Origin: Nocardia coubleae NBRC 108252 | Lineage (GTDB): Bacteria > Actinomycetota > Actinomycetes > Mycobacteriales > Mycobacteriaceae | Direction of reading: 5' to 3' | Assembly (NCBI RefSeq): GCF_001612805.1 | Contig: NZ_BDBD01000004.1 | Location: forward strand, 248,001 to 312,000 | Length of the DNA: 64,000 bases | Position numbers and translations under genes: made by a program | Notes under the pieces: generated by a model | What the model saw: only the letters and a program-made list of their open reading frames with translations | What the model was told of the DNA's origin: nothing | Databases searched by the model: none | Part shown: positions 8,655 through 17,070 of the stretch, in pieces | Layout: each line of letters starts with the position of its first letter | Position numbering within the stretch: the stretch's first letter is position 1

Positions 8655-8963
8655 TCACGTGCGGCGCCGGGTTTCGTTGAGCGTGTCGGCGAGGGTGCGG
8701 TTCATCTCGGCGGCCGCGGCCAGCTGTTGCTGCAGCAGCACCACTTTGCGGCGCAACGCGGTGGCGTCCATCCGGTCAAGGCTCGGTCCCTCGGCCGCGC
8801 GCACCCAGTTGCGCACCGAATTCGCGTGCACGCCGATCTGTTCGGCGACAACCCGGCACGCCTCGGACTCGCTGCGCAGCTTGTCGGTGAGCGCGATGAC
8901 CTGTTCGACGGCGGCGTTGCGCACCTCGGGCGAGACGCGGCGGTAGGACCGGTGCGGCATCAT
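8655..8963 (-). CDS. IS3 OrfA-like helix-turn-helix protein, orphan
   Basis: The product is 102 residues. The first part (YRRVSPEVRNAAVEQVIAL) and the helix-turn-helix with V-R-N-W-V-R-A-A-E look like the OrfA protein of IS3-family transposases, and a C-terminal leucine-zipper-like coiled coil (ALRRKVVLLQQQLAAAAEMN) follows. There is no OrfB (DDE transposase) gene and no terminal inverted repeats nearby. The ATG overlaps the stop of the VirB4-type gene by four bases, so it is built into the operon rather than inserted at random. It is best read as a domesticated DNA-binding protein, perhaps a regulator or DNA-handling subunit. The role is inference. Confidence 0.65.
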   Translation of the reverse strand: MMPHRSYRRVSPEVRNAAVEQVIALTDKLRSESEACRVVAEQIGVHANSVRNWVRAAEGPSLDRMDATALRRKVVLLQQQLAAAAEMNRTLADTLNETRRRT

Positions 8964-11377
8964 GGCTGGTCCTCCTCCGGTGCCTGGCCTCTCGGGTGGT
9001 CGCCGAACTCGCTGAACCGCTGGTTCGTGTCGTGGATTCCGCTTTCTTTCTCCGACACCGTGAACTCCATGTGGAAGGGGATGCCGGGACGGCGATCCTC
9101 ACCGATCTTCAGCAGAAACTTGCCGGTACCCGGCGGCGACGGCCGCTGCTGGCCCGGTTTGAGCGCCTCACCGGTGAGCGCCTGCGGCGCCGACCATCCG
9201 GTGACCATCTCCTGTTCGGCGGCCGTGAACGGCACCGTCGAATCCAGTCGCGAGATCTCTTCGGCGGGCAGGGCGCCGAAGATCTTGGCGCGGGCGCGTT
9301 CCAGGAAGCCGATGGCCTTGGCGATGGCGGCATCCGAACCCAGCGCCTGCAGGTCCTTGATGGTGTGGCTGATCATGATCAGCGCGGTGGCCAGGCCACG
9401 TTGCAGACGGGTCAGCTCGTCGACGCGGTCGACCATGAAGTCGCCGAGCCCGAGCACCTGCCACAACTCGTCCATCACGACCTGGAAGTAGCGCTGCGGG
9501 CCGAGTTTCGCGTCGGCGAGCACGTGCGCCGCCTCCACCGAGGCGAAGCCGTCGGCCCAGCAGGCCAGCATCACGGCGGCTTTGAGCTTCTTGTCGCCGG
9601 TGGGGATGTGGGACACGTCGATGCACACGGCGACGGCGCCGGTGTCGATGGGCACGCTGGTCTGGCCGTTGAAGATGGCGCCGAACGGGCCCTGGGTGAG
9701 CGCGCGCAGCGAGCGGCGCAGATGTTTGATGGCGTGGGCGTATTCGTCCTCGTCGTCGGCGCCCGCGTCGAGCATGAGCTCCGGTCCGCCCGCGACGATC
9801 ACCTCGAGGAGGTTCTCCATGATCGGCGGTTTGTCCGGGGCGTAGCCGCTGCCCGGCTGGTACAGGATGCGCAGGGCGGTGGCGATGAGCGTTTCTTCGA
9901 AGTCCGCCACCCGGGCGCCGCGGACCAGTTCCACGAGACCCGCGATCAGGGTGACCTGCCGGGCCCGCAGATCCTGGAGCACCTGCAGTTGCAGCGCCGG
10001 GAACCCCTCGAGCCGTGGCACCACCGAGCCGAGCACACCGGCGGCGAGCGGATTGAGCTTGCCGTGCCCGTAACCGAGGTCGATGACCTGACCACCGACG
10101 AGTTCGACCATCTTGCGATAGTCGGGTTTCACGTCGGCCAGGATCAGCGGGGTGATGCCCTGGGCGATGCCGCCGAGCACGATCCGGCGCACCAGCGAGG
10201 ACTTACCGAAACCGTTGAGGCCCAACACGAAAAGGCTCGGCGCGGTGATGAAACTGCCGCGCATGAACCAGTTCATCGGATCGAAGCACACCGGGGCGCC
10301 GGTGTGCAGATGCGAACCGAGCGGGGTGCCGATCAGCGGTGCGCCCGCGCCGACGGACCACGGCCACAGACCCGCGACCTGCGCGGTGGTCGCCCGGTAC
10401 TCCACGGGGCGGCCGACCACGTTCATCTTGCCGCCGCCCGCACCGGAGTAGCCCCGGTCAGTCAATTCGGCGGTTGTACGGTCGAATCCGTCCTTGACGA
10501 CGGCCTCGGTGCGAGCCTGGGCGTTGTTGCGGCGCAGGTCGTCGGTGTGGATGCGGAAGGTGGCCCAGGCCGCGCGCAGACCGGACTGTTCGCGCGCGAT
10601 CATCTCGTAGCGGGCGCGGGTGGCGTCGTCGAGCAGCGGGGGGCCTTGGCGGCGTTCGGGTTTGGCCTTCGACCGTGCCGAACGCCCCGCACCCATGGCG
10701 CGGTCGGCGGCGTCGTCGGGGCGGATCGGACGCGCGGCCTTGGTGGGGCGCGCGACCTTGGCCGGACGCTGCTTCTTGGTCAGGCGCGGTGGCTTCTTCG
10801 CGTTTCGCTGCGAATCACCCTGGGCACGAGCGTGATCCAGACGCGGCCCGTGATCCTCGTCGCGCAGACCACCACTCGGACGCCGTTCGACGTCACGACG
10901 CGGGTCACGCCCCCGCCGCTCCCCCGCGTCACGGCGCTGCCCACGCTCCCGGCCGCCTCGCATGTCCTCGGCGCCACGCCCACCGTCACCACGCCCACGG
11001 GGGTCGTCGCCCCGTCCTCGCGAGTCGTCACCGCGCCCGTGTACATCCGCACCGCGGCCACGGGGGTCGTCACCGCGCCGCCCGCGCATGTCGTCCGGGC
11101 GCGACCGGCGCTGATCCGCGCCACGGGTCCGGTCGGAACGCGACGGGTCTTCCCGCGACCTGCGTTCTCCCGCCGAACGTTCCTCACCCGCGCGGGATCC
11201 CCGCGACGGGTCGTCGCGGTCGGTGCGCTCGTCGAGGCCGAGCACGTCGTCGCTCACGCGCGACGTGCTCCCCGCGGGACGTGGCTCGCGTTCGCCGCGG
11301 ATGCGTGGTGGCCGGTGGACCGGGCGCAACGCGATGTCGTCGCGGTCGCGCACCGGGGGTTCGTAGTCGCGTCCCAT
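8960..11377 (-). CDS. VirB4-type ATPase with a long disordered Arg/Asp/Gly-rich N-terminus
   Basis: The product is 805 residues. Residues 1-240 are low-complexity, with repeated RGRGDDP-type units at about 98-150 and a basic Lys/Arg/Pro stretch at about 190-245. The ATPase part begins near 250. Walker A is G-L-N-G-F-G-K-S-S at about 386-394 and Walker B lies in V-V-M-D-E-L-W-Q-V-L, followed by the arginine-rich C-terminal motor. This is the C-terminal (energising) half of VirB4, while the VirB4 N-terminal-like part seems to be supplied by the next upstream gene product. Start ATG 11375-11377 has GTGAGGCG upstream and lies 7 bp after the SCO6880-like stop. It should power substrate translocation or pilus assembly at the membrane. 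Confidence 0.85.
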   Translation of the reverse strand: MGRDYEPPVRDRDDIALRPVHRPPRIRGEREPRPAGSTSRVSDDVLGLDERTDRDDPSRGSRAGEERSAGERRSREDPSRSDRTRGADQRRSRPDDMRGRRGDDPRGRGADVHGRGDDSRGRGDDPRGRGDGGRGAEDMRGGRERGQRRDAGERRGRDPRRDVERRPSGGLRDEDHGPRLDHARAQGDSQRNAKKPPRLTKKQRPAKVARPTKAARPIRPDDAADRAMGAGRSARSKAKPERRQGPPLLDDATRARYEMIAREQSGLRAAWATFRIHTDDLRRNNAQARTEAVVKDGFDRTTAELTDRGYSGAGGGKMNVVGRPVEYRATTAQVAGLWPWSVGAGAPLIGTPLGSHLHTGAPVCFDPMNWFMRGSFITAPSLFVLGLNGFGKSSLVRRIVLGGIAQGITPLILADVKPDYRKMVELVGGQVIDLGYGHGKLNPLAAGVLGSVVPRLEGFPALQLQVLQDLRARQVTLIAGLVELVRGARVADFEETLIATALRILYQPGSGYAPDKPPIMENLLEVIVAGGPELMLDAGADDEDEYAHAIKHLRRSLRALTQGPFGAIFNGQTSVPIDTGAVAVCIDVSHIPTGDKKLKAAVMLACWADGFASVEAAHVLADAKLGPQRYFQVVMDELWQVLGLGDFMVDRVDELTRLQRGLATALIMISHTIKDLQALGSDAAIAKAIGFLERARAKIFGALPAEEISRLDSTVPFTAAEQEMVTGWSAPQALTGEALKPGQQRPSPPGTGKFLLKIGEDRRPGIPFHMEFTVSEKESGIHDTNQRFSEFGDHPRGQAPEEDQP
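10928..11086. repeat. Imperfect repeats encoding RGRGDD-type units
   Basis: This part of the VirB4-type gene encodes residues about 98-150, where short units of the form R-G-R-G-D-D-P/S recur with small changes. The DNA shows the matching recurrences of CGTCACCGCGCC/CGTCGCCCC-like segments. Such coding repeats often change length between strains. Confidence 0.55.
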
Positions 11378-11384
11378 GATCGCC

Positions 11385-12881
11385 TCACCCCGCCAATGCC
11401 TTCGGAATGGTCGCGTGTTCGGGCAGGATCACACCGCAACCGAGAGAGGCCGCGAACGCCGCGGACTGGTACCGGTAGCACCGGCGGATCTTGAGGCGAG
11501 CCTGCGTCGACAGGTCACGCGTGATGGCCTCGATGCGCGGCAGGTCACCGCGCAGCGGTTCGGTGATGGTCACCAGCGCGCCGAAGCGGGTGACACCGTG
11601 GCCGCGCGCCTGTTCCTCGCGCGCCTGCTGGGTCGCGCCGACGCGCAGCGTGGCCGCCGCCGACACCACACCGCGTTCGCTCTGCTGGGCGACGAGCGCG
11701 TTCTTGAAGTCGTCGTCGACGATCTCGGCGGCGTCGGCGGCCGAATGCGGCCGGTAGACGATCGCGATGCGTTTGCGTGGCACTTCGGGATTCGGCGCGA
11801 GCAACCGCTGCAGCACCCGTTCGTCGACCGCGCCTTCCGGTGCGGCGTCCATCTCCCAGGTCACCGAGCGGCCGCCGTCGTGGATGAAGTGGTCCCACTT
11901 CTCGTCGTAGGACACCGGGCCCGCGTCGTCCCAGCCGAGGCCGTGCCCGCCGGGGTCGGCGGCGGCCACCTCGAGGTCGGCCTGGGATGCCGGGTCGTAG
12001 CTGCGCCGGATGAAGGAGATGACCTCCTCGGCCGACATCGGCTGCGCCCGCACACCCGCCTCGGCCAGCGCCGCGCAGATACCGGGCAGCCGCCGCCCGA
12101 TCTCCACGGCCTCCTCGGCCGGGTTCTTGCGGCGTTCGGCGGTGGTCGCCTTGAACGTGATCGCCACGCGCGGCAGCAATTGCACACGCTCCTGCGGCAA
12201 TTCGGTGGCCAGCTCGTACATCACCTGCTGGGCCAGGTCGGGGGCTTCCGGACGGGTGATCGTAGAGACCTCGTTGAGCAGGCGGTTACCGGTCTCGGGC
12301 ACCGTGTCGATCACCGGGACCACCGCGACGATGTCGCTGGTCTGGCCCACCGACGCCAGGAACGTGCCCCAGGCGGCGACCCAGCGGTCGATCACCGGCT
12401 GGTCGACCGCCTCGTGTCCCTGCGGCCAGGCGCGCAGCACCACCGTGTACTGCGCGAAGGCGGGCAGGTGGATCATCCCGAAGTGGTAGCCGCCCGCGTC
12501 GATGCCCTCGTAGAGCTTCGACGGGGCGAGCAGCCCCGGCAATTTCGTGACGCCGCCGGGGATCCGGGAGAACCGGCCACCGCGGTACACGTGCTCGCCG
12601 TTGCGGCGCGAGCGCATCCAGTTGAACATCATCAGTCCCGTCTCATAGCCCGAACGGCCCCCCGTCCGCCACACCAGCGGCACCATCACTAGCGCGCCGA
12701 GGCCGCCGACGATGAAACCCCATTTGAATCCGCCGACCATCGCACAGACCAGTGCCGTGATCACCACGACGAAACCGATGACGGTCTCTTCCCAGCGCAG
12801 GCCGAAAAGGCCTGCGCTGCGGGGTTTCTGCCACAGGCCGTAGGAGCGGCGCTCGTAGGTGTCGGTCGCGGAGGTGCTCAT
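11385..12881 (-). CDS. SCO6880-type PrgI/VirB3-like membrane protein of the secretion system
   Basis: The product is 498 residues. A short N-terminus (YERRSYGLWQKPRSAGLFGL) precedes two close membrane helices at about 33-75, the PrgI/VirB3 arrangement. A long soluble part follows with the segment R-W-V-A-A-W-G-T-F-L-A-S, resembling the N-terminal domain of VirB4, and no P-loop. This layout is that of the SCO6880 family, standard in actinobacterial type IV secretion-like loci. It probably docks the separate VirB4-type ATPase encoded next. Its ATG overlaps the stop of the VirB6-like gene (ATGA at 12878-12881). Confidence 0.85.
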   Translation of the reverse strand: MSTSATDTYERRSYGLWQKPRSAGLFGLRWEETVIGFVVVITALVCAMVGGFKWGFIVGGLGALVMVPLVWRTGGRSGYETGLMMFNWMRSRRNGEHVYRGGRFSRIPGGVTKLPGLLAPSKLYEGIDAGGYHFGMIHLPAFAQYTVVLRAWPQGHEAVDQPVIDRWVAAWGTFLASVGQTSDIVAVVPVIDTVPETGNRLLNEVSTITRPEAPDLAQQVMYELATELPQERVQLLPRVAITFKATTAERRKNPAEEAVEIGRRLPGICAALAEAGVRAQPMSAEEVISFIRRSYDPASQADLEVAAADPGGHGLGWDDAGPVSYDEKWDHFIHDGGRSVTWEMDAAPEGAVDERVLQRLLAPNPEVPRKRIAIVYRPHSAADAAEIVDDDFKNALVAQQSERGVVSAAATLRVGATQQAREEQARGHGVTRFGALVTITEPLRGDLPRIEAITRDLSTQARLKIRRCYRYQSAAFAASLGCGVILPEHATIPKALAG

Positions 12882-14311
12882 CGCGGAATCGTGCTCCTGC
12901 CGAGGTCGGGTGAACGGTTGGCCCAGCGGTCACCGGCCACGTCGCCGGCCCGTTCGTCGGCGCGGGCGGTGGAGGCCGCCGCGGCCCGGGCGGCGGCCAT
13001 GTTGCGGGCCGCGCCCGAGGGCACCGAACCCGAACTGGCCGGTGGCGGCGCGGATCCGCCACCGCGCGGCGGCGGCGTGGGTCGTGGAGCGCCGCCGCGC
13101 TGGGCGGCCGCGCCACCGGCCCCGCCTGCCTGGTTGCCGAAATAGCCTGCCGTGCCGGGTGCCGCGACGGGTCGCGCGGCCACGGCCTTGGTGCCGACCG
13201 CGCCGAGCGCCATCGCACCGAGCGCCACACCGCCGGTGGCGATCAGACCCGAGCCGCCGGTACCGACGGTGGCCACGGCGGGCGCGACCAGACGCATCAG
13301 CGCGGGCAGCACGAACGCCACGCTGCACAGCAGCACCAACGCGACCAGCATCCGCTGGGCGTCCTCACCACTGGGCAGCCCACCCGAGGCGGTGGTCTCG
13401 TCGGTATGCCCCGCGGTGGTGAACGCGATCATGTACACGATCGCCGCCACCGGTTTGAACAGCATGAACGCGATGATCCAGCCGACCAGTTTCTGATACG
13501 ACTGCTTGCCGGTACTGGTCGCCGACGCCGCCGCGGCCAGCGGCAACACCCCCGCCGCGACCACGAGCAGACCTTGGCGCACGATGGCGAGCACGATCTG
13601 GGCGAGCGCGCCGAGCAGGCCGACGATCGCGATGATCAACACAAGGCCCGGCGAAAATGCTTGCAGCTTCGACGTTTTCACCATCAGCTCGGCCATGTTC
13701 TTGGCGTTGCCGCCGGTGGCGTCGGCGATGATCCACTCGGAGAACTTGTCCGAGGCGCGCGTACCGGCCACGATCACCGCGCCGAGCATCCACGAACTGA
13801 ACACCACGCGGGCGAACAGCCGGAACGACTCGGCGGCCTCGCTCACGGCCGCCCCGCGTCTGGCCTCGGCCAATCTGCCACCGGTGATGATGACCGAGGC
13901 GATCAACAGCAATATCTGGATCTGATACGTGTAGTCGTTGATCTTGGTGAACAACGCGCCCGAGTCGCTCACCGCCTCGTTGGGCACCTTCATCCAGAAG
14001 GTCAGGGCCAGGATCAGCGCCTCACCGAGACCCTTCATCAGCGAGTCGACCACCTTGCCGAAGGTGGAGTCCCACGCCTTGTCCTTGACCGCCGTCGCGG
14101 CATCACCCGGATGCGTGGCGGCATTGCCCGCCTTGCAGACCGCCGACGCGGCATCACCCAGCGAGACACCGGGAATGGCGACGCTGTCGAGTGTGTCGTG
14201 CAGTTCGTTGCACGCCTCGTCGAAGCCGTAGGTCTGACCGTAGGCCACGGTCGGGGTCGCGATCATCACGGTGAAGATCACCGCGAATATTGTGACGATC
14301 CGCCTCAGCAT
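12878..14311 (-). CDS. VirB6/TrbL-like polytopic channel protein
   Basis: The product is 477 residues. The N-terminus is a signal-like hydrophobic helix ending A-Y-G-Q, then an exported segment with conserved Cys (EACNEL and AVCKAG). About six to seven membrane helices follow between residues 110 and 390, including one with W-M-L-G-A-V-I-V and one with Q-G-L-L-V-V-A-A-G-V-L-P. The tail from about 400 is a Gly/Pro/Ala-rich disordered cytosolic region ending in a basic segment. This is the pattern of VirB6/TrbL channel subunits. A longer frame reaches 14413, but ATG 14309-14311 has GAGGGG upstream and starts the signal-like helix. Confidence 0.8.
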   Translation of the reverse strand: MLRRIVTIFAVIFTVMIATPTVAYGQTYGFDEACNELHDTLDSVAIPGVSLGDAASAVCKAGNAATHPGDAATAVKDKAWDSTFGKVVDSLMKGLGEALILALTFWMKVPNEAVSDSGALFTKINDYTYQIQILLLIASVIITGGRLAEARRGAAVSEAAESFRLFARVVFSSWMLGAVIVAGTRASDKFSEWIIADATGGNAKNMAELMVKTSKLQAFSPGLVLIIAIVGLLGALAQIVLAIVRQGLLVVAAGVLPLAAAASATSTGKQSYQKLVGWIIAFMLFKPVAAIVYMIAFTTAGHTDETTASGGLPSGEDAQRMLVALVLLCSVAFVLPALMRLVAPAVATVGTGGSGLIATGGVALGAMALGAVGTKAVAARPVAAPGTAGYFGNQAGGAGGAAAQRGGAPRPTPPPRGGGSAPPPASSGSVPSGAARNMAAARAAAASTARADERAGDVAGDRWANRSPDLGRSTIPR

Positions 14312-14334
14312 TGTCGGCACCCCTCGATGGTTGG

Positions 14335-15150
14335 TCACCATGTCGTCCACCCCGCCAGCGATTCCACGTATTCGGTCCGGTTGTTGGTGGTGGTCGACGG
14401 TTTCAGCCGCCAATCACCGTCGTCCCACACCACGATCAGCCGCATGGCCGCGTACAGCTGTTTACCGTCGACCACCGGACCGCGCGAGGCAAGTCGCACG
14501 ATCGCCATGTCGTCGGCGTAGTCATCGATGCGGAAGGCGTCGGAGGCGACGAAGTAGCGCGTCACCTTCTCCGGCTGCTGCTCGGGCAGTTTGTCGGCGG
14601 CCAGCGCCGAGTCGTAGGCGGCCAGCTGGGTGGAGCTCACCCGCAGCTGCGTCACGTACAGGTCGCGATCGGCGGGCCTGGCGTTGAGCCGGTAGGTGAT
14701 CTGTGCGGCGGCCAGCGCGGCGCCCTGCGGGGTGTGCGCGTAGCCGACGGCCAGCCCGGCCTCGATCCGTGACGGTCCGTCGGAGGTGGAGAACGGCACC
14801 GACGCGCCGTAGACCCGTTGCCATCCGTGCGGTTTCGTGGTGCCCGCCGGGGCGGCGGTGAGCCAGTCCGGGTCGTCGGGTGTGCGCCGCGTGCTCGGGT
14901 CCTGGGCCAGCGGTTGCCCGGCCGGGTTGTTGGGGACGTCGACGCGCCTGCCGAACAGGTCGACCTCCGGTTCGGCGAAGCCCGTGCCGCCCGCCGCCTG
15001 CGGTGGTGGCGGACCGGCGTCGATCTCCCCTTCGCCGCTGCTGGTGAAGTACACGACCGCGCCGACGACCAGGATGAGGGCGAGCAGGGCACCGGAGGCG
15101 ATCATGCCGAACGACGCGCGGTCGCGCGTCGACGCCTCCTTCTCGCTCAC
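14335..15150 (-). CDS. VirB8-like bitopic membrane protein
   Basis: The product is 271 residues. A charged cytosolic stretch of 15 residues is followed by one membrane helix (about 16-36), a Pro-rich linker and an exported domain. The domain has the segment WQRVYGASVPFS, then G-Y-A-H-T-P-Q-G-A-A-L-A-A and a closing W-D-D-G-D-W-R-L. The same pattern occurs in the next upstream gene product, so the two are paralogues. The topology and NTF2-like ending match VirB8/TcpC-type scaffold subunits, which bridge the inner-membrane ATPases and the outer parts. GTG start overlaps the upstream stop by four bases (GTGA). Confidence 0.7.
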   Translation of the reverse strand: MSEKEASTRDRASFGMIASGALLALILVVGAVVYFTSSGEGEIDAGPPPPQAAGGTGFAEPEVDLFGRRVDVPNNPAGQPLAQDPSTRRTPDDPDWLTAAPAGTTKPHGWQRVYGASVPFSTSDGPSRIEAGLAVGYAHTPQGAALAAAQITYRLNARPADRDLYVTQLRVSSTQLAAYDSALAADKLPEQQPEKVTRYFVASDAFRIDDYADDMAIVRLASRGPVVDGKQLYAAMRLIVVWDDGDWRLKPSTTTNNRTEYVESLAGWTTW

Positions 15151-15752
15151 TGCGGTGCCTCCAATGTCACGATGTCGGGTGGTAATTCGTCGATCGCGTC
15201 GACGGGTCGGGTGGTGGACTCCGGGTCGGGTAAGCGCAGTCGCCAGTCTTGTCCGTACCAGCTCACCGCGGTGTGGTTCACCGCGCGGGAACTGTCCGAG
15301 TACTCGGTGTAGACGTCCACACGGGCTTGCTCGTCACGGTATTCGGTGATTTTGTAACCCAACAATTTCGGCGCGTACTCGGGCGCGGCGGGCCCGGTGA
15401 TCGACAGCTGCACCCGGTTGATCGCCCACTCGTCGCGTGCCGGCCCGGGGACGAGGCCCCGGTTGACGACGGTGGCCCAGTCGTCGTCGGGTGCCACCGA
15501 CAGCCGGATGGTGTGGGTGAGTGCGGCCAGCCCCGCCCCGCGCGGCGAGTGCTCGAATCCGGTTGCGGCGCCCTGCTGTAGCTGGGCGGGCCCCTGATCG
15601 GCGTGCGGCAGGGCTATGCCCTGGTAGTGCTGCCAGCGCACGCCGGTCGGTGCCGAGGACAGGTCGGGGCCCGCGTCCTGCTCACCGCAACCCGCTGCGG
15701 CGGTGAGCAGGGCGATACCGACCAGCACCGGTCGTGTCACTGTGGAATTCAT
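15147..15752 (-). CDS. VirB8-like lipoprotein, paralogue of its downstream neighbour
   Basis: The product is 201 residues. The signal peptide ends in the lipobox T-A-A-A-G-C (Cys about 22). The mature part aligns by eye with the neighbouring bitopic protein: W-Q-H-Y-Q-G-I-A-L-P, then G-F-E-H-S-P-R-G-A-G-L-A-A and W-Y-G-Q-D-W-R-L. One copy is thus membrane-spanning and the other lipid-anchored. Such pairs may form a hetero-oligomeric ring around the channel (inference). The ribosome site GAAGG lies seven bases before ATG 15750-15752. Confidence 0.7.
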   Translation of the reverse strand: MNSTVTRPVLVGIALLTAAAGCGEQDAGPDLSSAPTGVRWQHYQGIALPHADQGPAQLQQGAATGFEHSPRGAGLAALTHTIRLSVAPDDDWATVVNRGLVPGPARDEWAINRVQLSITGPAAPEYAPKLLGYKITEYRDEQARVDVYTEYSDSSRAVNHTAVSWYGQDWRLRLPDPESTTRPVDAIDELPPDIVTLEAPQ

Positions 15753-15777
15753 GGTCGTGCCTTCGTCGTCCGCTGCC

Positions 15778-16032
15778 TCACGCCGGCAGGAATGCCAGCG
15801 CGATCGCCGACGCGGTGCTGGCGACCGCGGCGCCGATCAGGCTCATGAGCACACCGTGTGAGGCATCGTTGACGGCGAGGTCGCTGCGGAAGGCGATCCA
15901 CAGCCGACCCGCCGACAGGATCATCCAGGCCAGGCACGACAGCAGCACGAACCACAGCAGCCAGTTGAGCAACTGCATCAGCGGCGCGAGCACGTCGGCC
16001 GGGATCTGTTTGTAGGCGAGCACGGCGATCAC
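15778..16032 (-). CDS. Small two-helix membrane protein, candidate VirB2-like pilin 2
   Basis: The product is 84 residues if the GTG at 16030-16032 is used. That GTG shares one base with the stop of the upstream gene, arguing for coupled translation. Two hydrophobic helices lie at about 17-38 and 62-84, with a short W-I-A-F-R-S-D loop between them. The helix 1 segment LLWFVLLSCLAW resembles YLTWFVLLSGIC in the upstream protein, so the two are likely paralogues. Size and topology fit VirB2-type pilins or small assembly factors, but there is no long signal peptide, so pilin function is a guess. Confidence 0.6.
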   Translation of the reverse strand: MIAVLAYKQIPADVLAPLMQLLNWLLWFVLLSCLAWMILSAGRLWIAFRSDLAVNDASHGVLMSLIGAAVASTASAIALAFLPA

Positions 16033-16325
16033 TAACCGATGACCGCATTCATGATCGTGCCCGCGCTGGTGGCGACGACACCGCCGATCATCGCGCCTGC
16101 CACCATCTTCGGCGACTCGAGGCCGCCGCCGGTCCAGCGCTCCCACGCGAACTTGCCGCCCGCGTAGGTGATGCCGCAGATACCCGACAGCAGCACGAAC
16201 CAGGTGAGGTATCGCACCAGCTGCAGGATTTTCTCCGAGCCGGGAGGAGCTTCCGGGGTCGGGTTACCGACCTGGGCAAGCACGGTGCCGTACGTGTCCT
16301 GCACGGCGAGGAGGAGCATGCTCAT
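16032..16325 (-). CDS. Small two-helix membrane protein, candidate VirB2-like pilin 1
   Basis: The product is 97 residues. Two hydrophobic helices occur at about 38-58 and 74-95, separated by the polar segment GKFAWERWTGGGLESPKM. The Gly/Ala-rich second helix (V-A-G-A-M-I-G-G-V-V-A-T-S-A-G-T) is pilin-like. Start ATG 16323-16325 has GAGAAAGG upstream. A 94-bp gap with hairpins separates it from the MinD-like gene. This is the largest gap in the operon, which suggests separate control of the two small proteins. Confidence 0.65.
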   Translation of the reverse strand: MSMLLLAVQDTYGTVLAQVGNPTPEAPPGSEKILQLVRYLTWFVLLSGICGITYAGGKFAWERWTGGGLESPKMVAGAMIGGVVATSAGTIMNAVIG

Positions 16326-16398
16326 CGGGTGCCTTTCTCCCACTGTAAAGGTGTTGTGCCACAAACACTTCGACGCCGACACACGTTTGTACACCACA

Positions 16399-16421
16399 GA
16401 CGGCCGACGCGCCCGGCCGTC
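16399..16421. promoter_or_regulatory. Stem-loop inside the secretion operon, before the small membrane genes
   Basis: Perfect 8-bp arms GACGGCCG (16399-16406) and CGGCCGTC (16414-16421) with a 7-base loop overlap the stop codon of the MinD-like gene on the minus strand. No T-run follows, so partial termination, processing or stabilisation of the downstream message are all possible. Confidence 0.5.
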
Positions 16422-17070
16422 ATGATCGACCCCGCTGCGCCGCCGAGGAGATCGGCGAACCGAGGCTCGTCCTGATGGCGGCGACCAGATCGGTTCCCAG
16501 CTCACCGATCTCGATCGGGACCTCTTCGAGCGGGTCCGGCCTGCGCTTGCGGGCCACCACCTCGTCGCCCGGGGACCACACCGGCAGTGCCTCGGATTCG
16601 ACGAGAGTCCATTCCTCGAACCACGGCACCTGCCAGACGTGCCCGGCCAGCGAACCGACCACATCGCGGTAGCGGCGGATCTCGGCGGGCATCCGCCCGG
16701 GCCGCGCGGCGACGGTGATCAGGCCGAGCACCAGCGACGGTCCGGCCAGCCCCGCGTGATGCTGGCGCAGCAGATCGTGGGCACGGGTGAGTCCCGAGAT
16801 GGTCTCGCGCGCGACGAGCACCACGTAGGGCGATTCCCGGTCGAAGACACCCGGCCAGCGGCCACGGGCGTCCGCGGCGGGCGCGAGGACATGCGCGAGC
16901 GTGGTGGCGCCTGCCCCGCCGTGCACGCCGAGCAACCAGACCAGCGGCGCCCGTCCCACCCCGGGGACCGGGCGCTCCCAGATCTTGGCGCGCAACGATT
17001 CAGGCGGCGCGACGACACCGGCGGGCGCGTCCGGTTCACGACGACGACGTAGATTCATAGCTGCCGTCAT
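16420..17070 (-). CDS. MinD/ParA-like protein with altered P-loop (DUF6668-like)
   Basis: The product is 216 residues and soluble. The Walker A position reads G-V-H-G-G-A-G-A-T-T-L (about 48-58), where the usual lysines of the deviant ParA/MinD loop are His and Ala. Following strands and the R-E-T-I-S-G-L-T-R-A segment fit a SIMIBI P-loop fold. Without the P-loop lysine it probably does not hydrolyse ATP normally. It overlaps the next upstream MinD-like gene by four bases (ATGA), so a heterodimer is plausible. Comparison with CpaE/Ssd-type proteins of tad pilus loci, which also carry changed Walker A motifs, is inference. Confidence 0.65.
   Translation of the reverse strand: MTAAMNLRRRREPDAPAGVVAPPESLRAKIWERPVPGVGRAPLVWLLGVHGGAGATTLAHVLAPAADARGRWPGVFDRESPYVVLVARETISGLTRAHDLLRQHHAGLAGPSLVLGLITVAARPGRMPAEIRRYRDVVGSLAGHVWQVPWFEEWTLVESEALPVWSPGDEVVARKRRPDPLEEVPIEIGELGTDLVAAIRTSLGSPISSAAQRGRS

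Noticed and set aside
8594..8963. Insertion sequence around the OrfA-like gene
   Set aside because: No OrfB, no terminal inverted repeats and no target duplication were seen.
8996..11494. Long plus-strand open frame (over 800 codons) opposite the VirB4-type gene
   Set aside because: It is a GC-driven shadow frame. The minus-strand frame carries the Walker motifs and operon overlaps.
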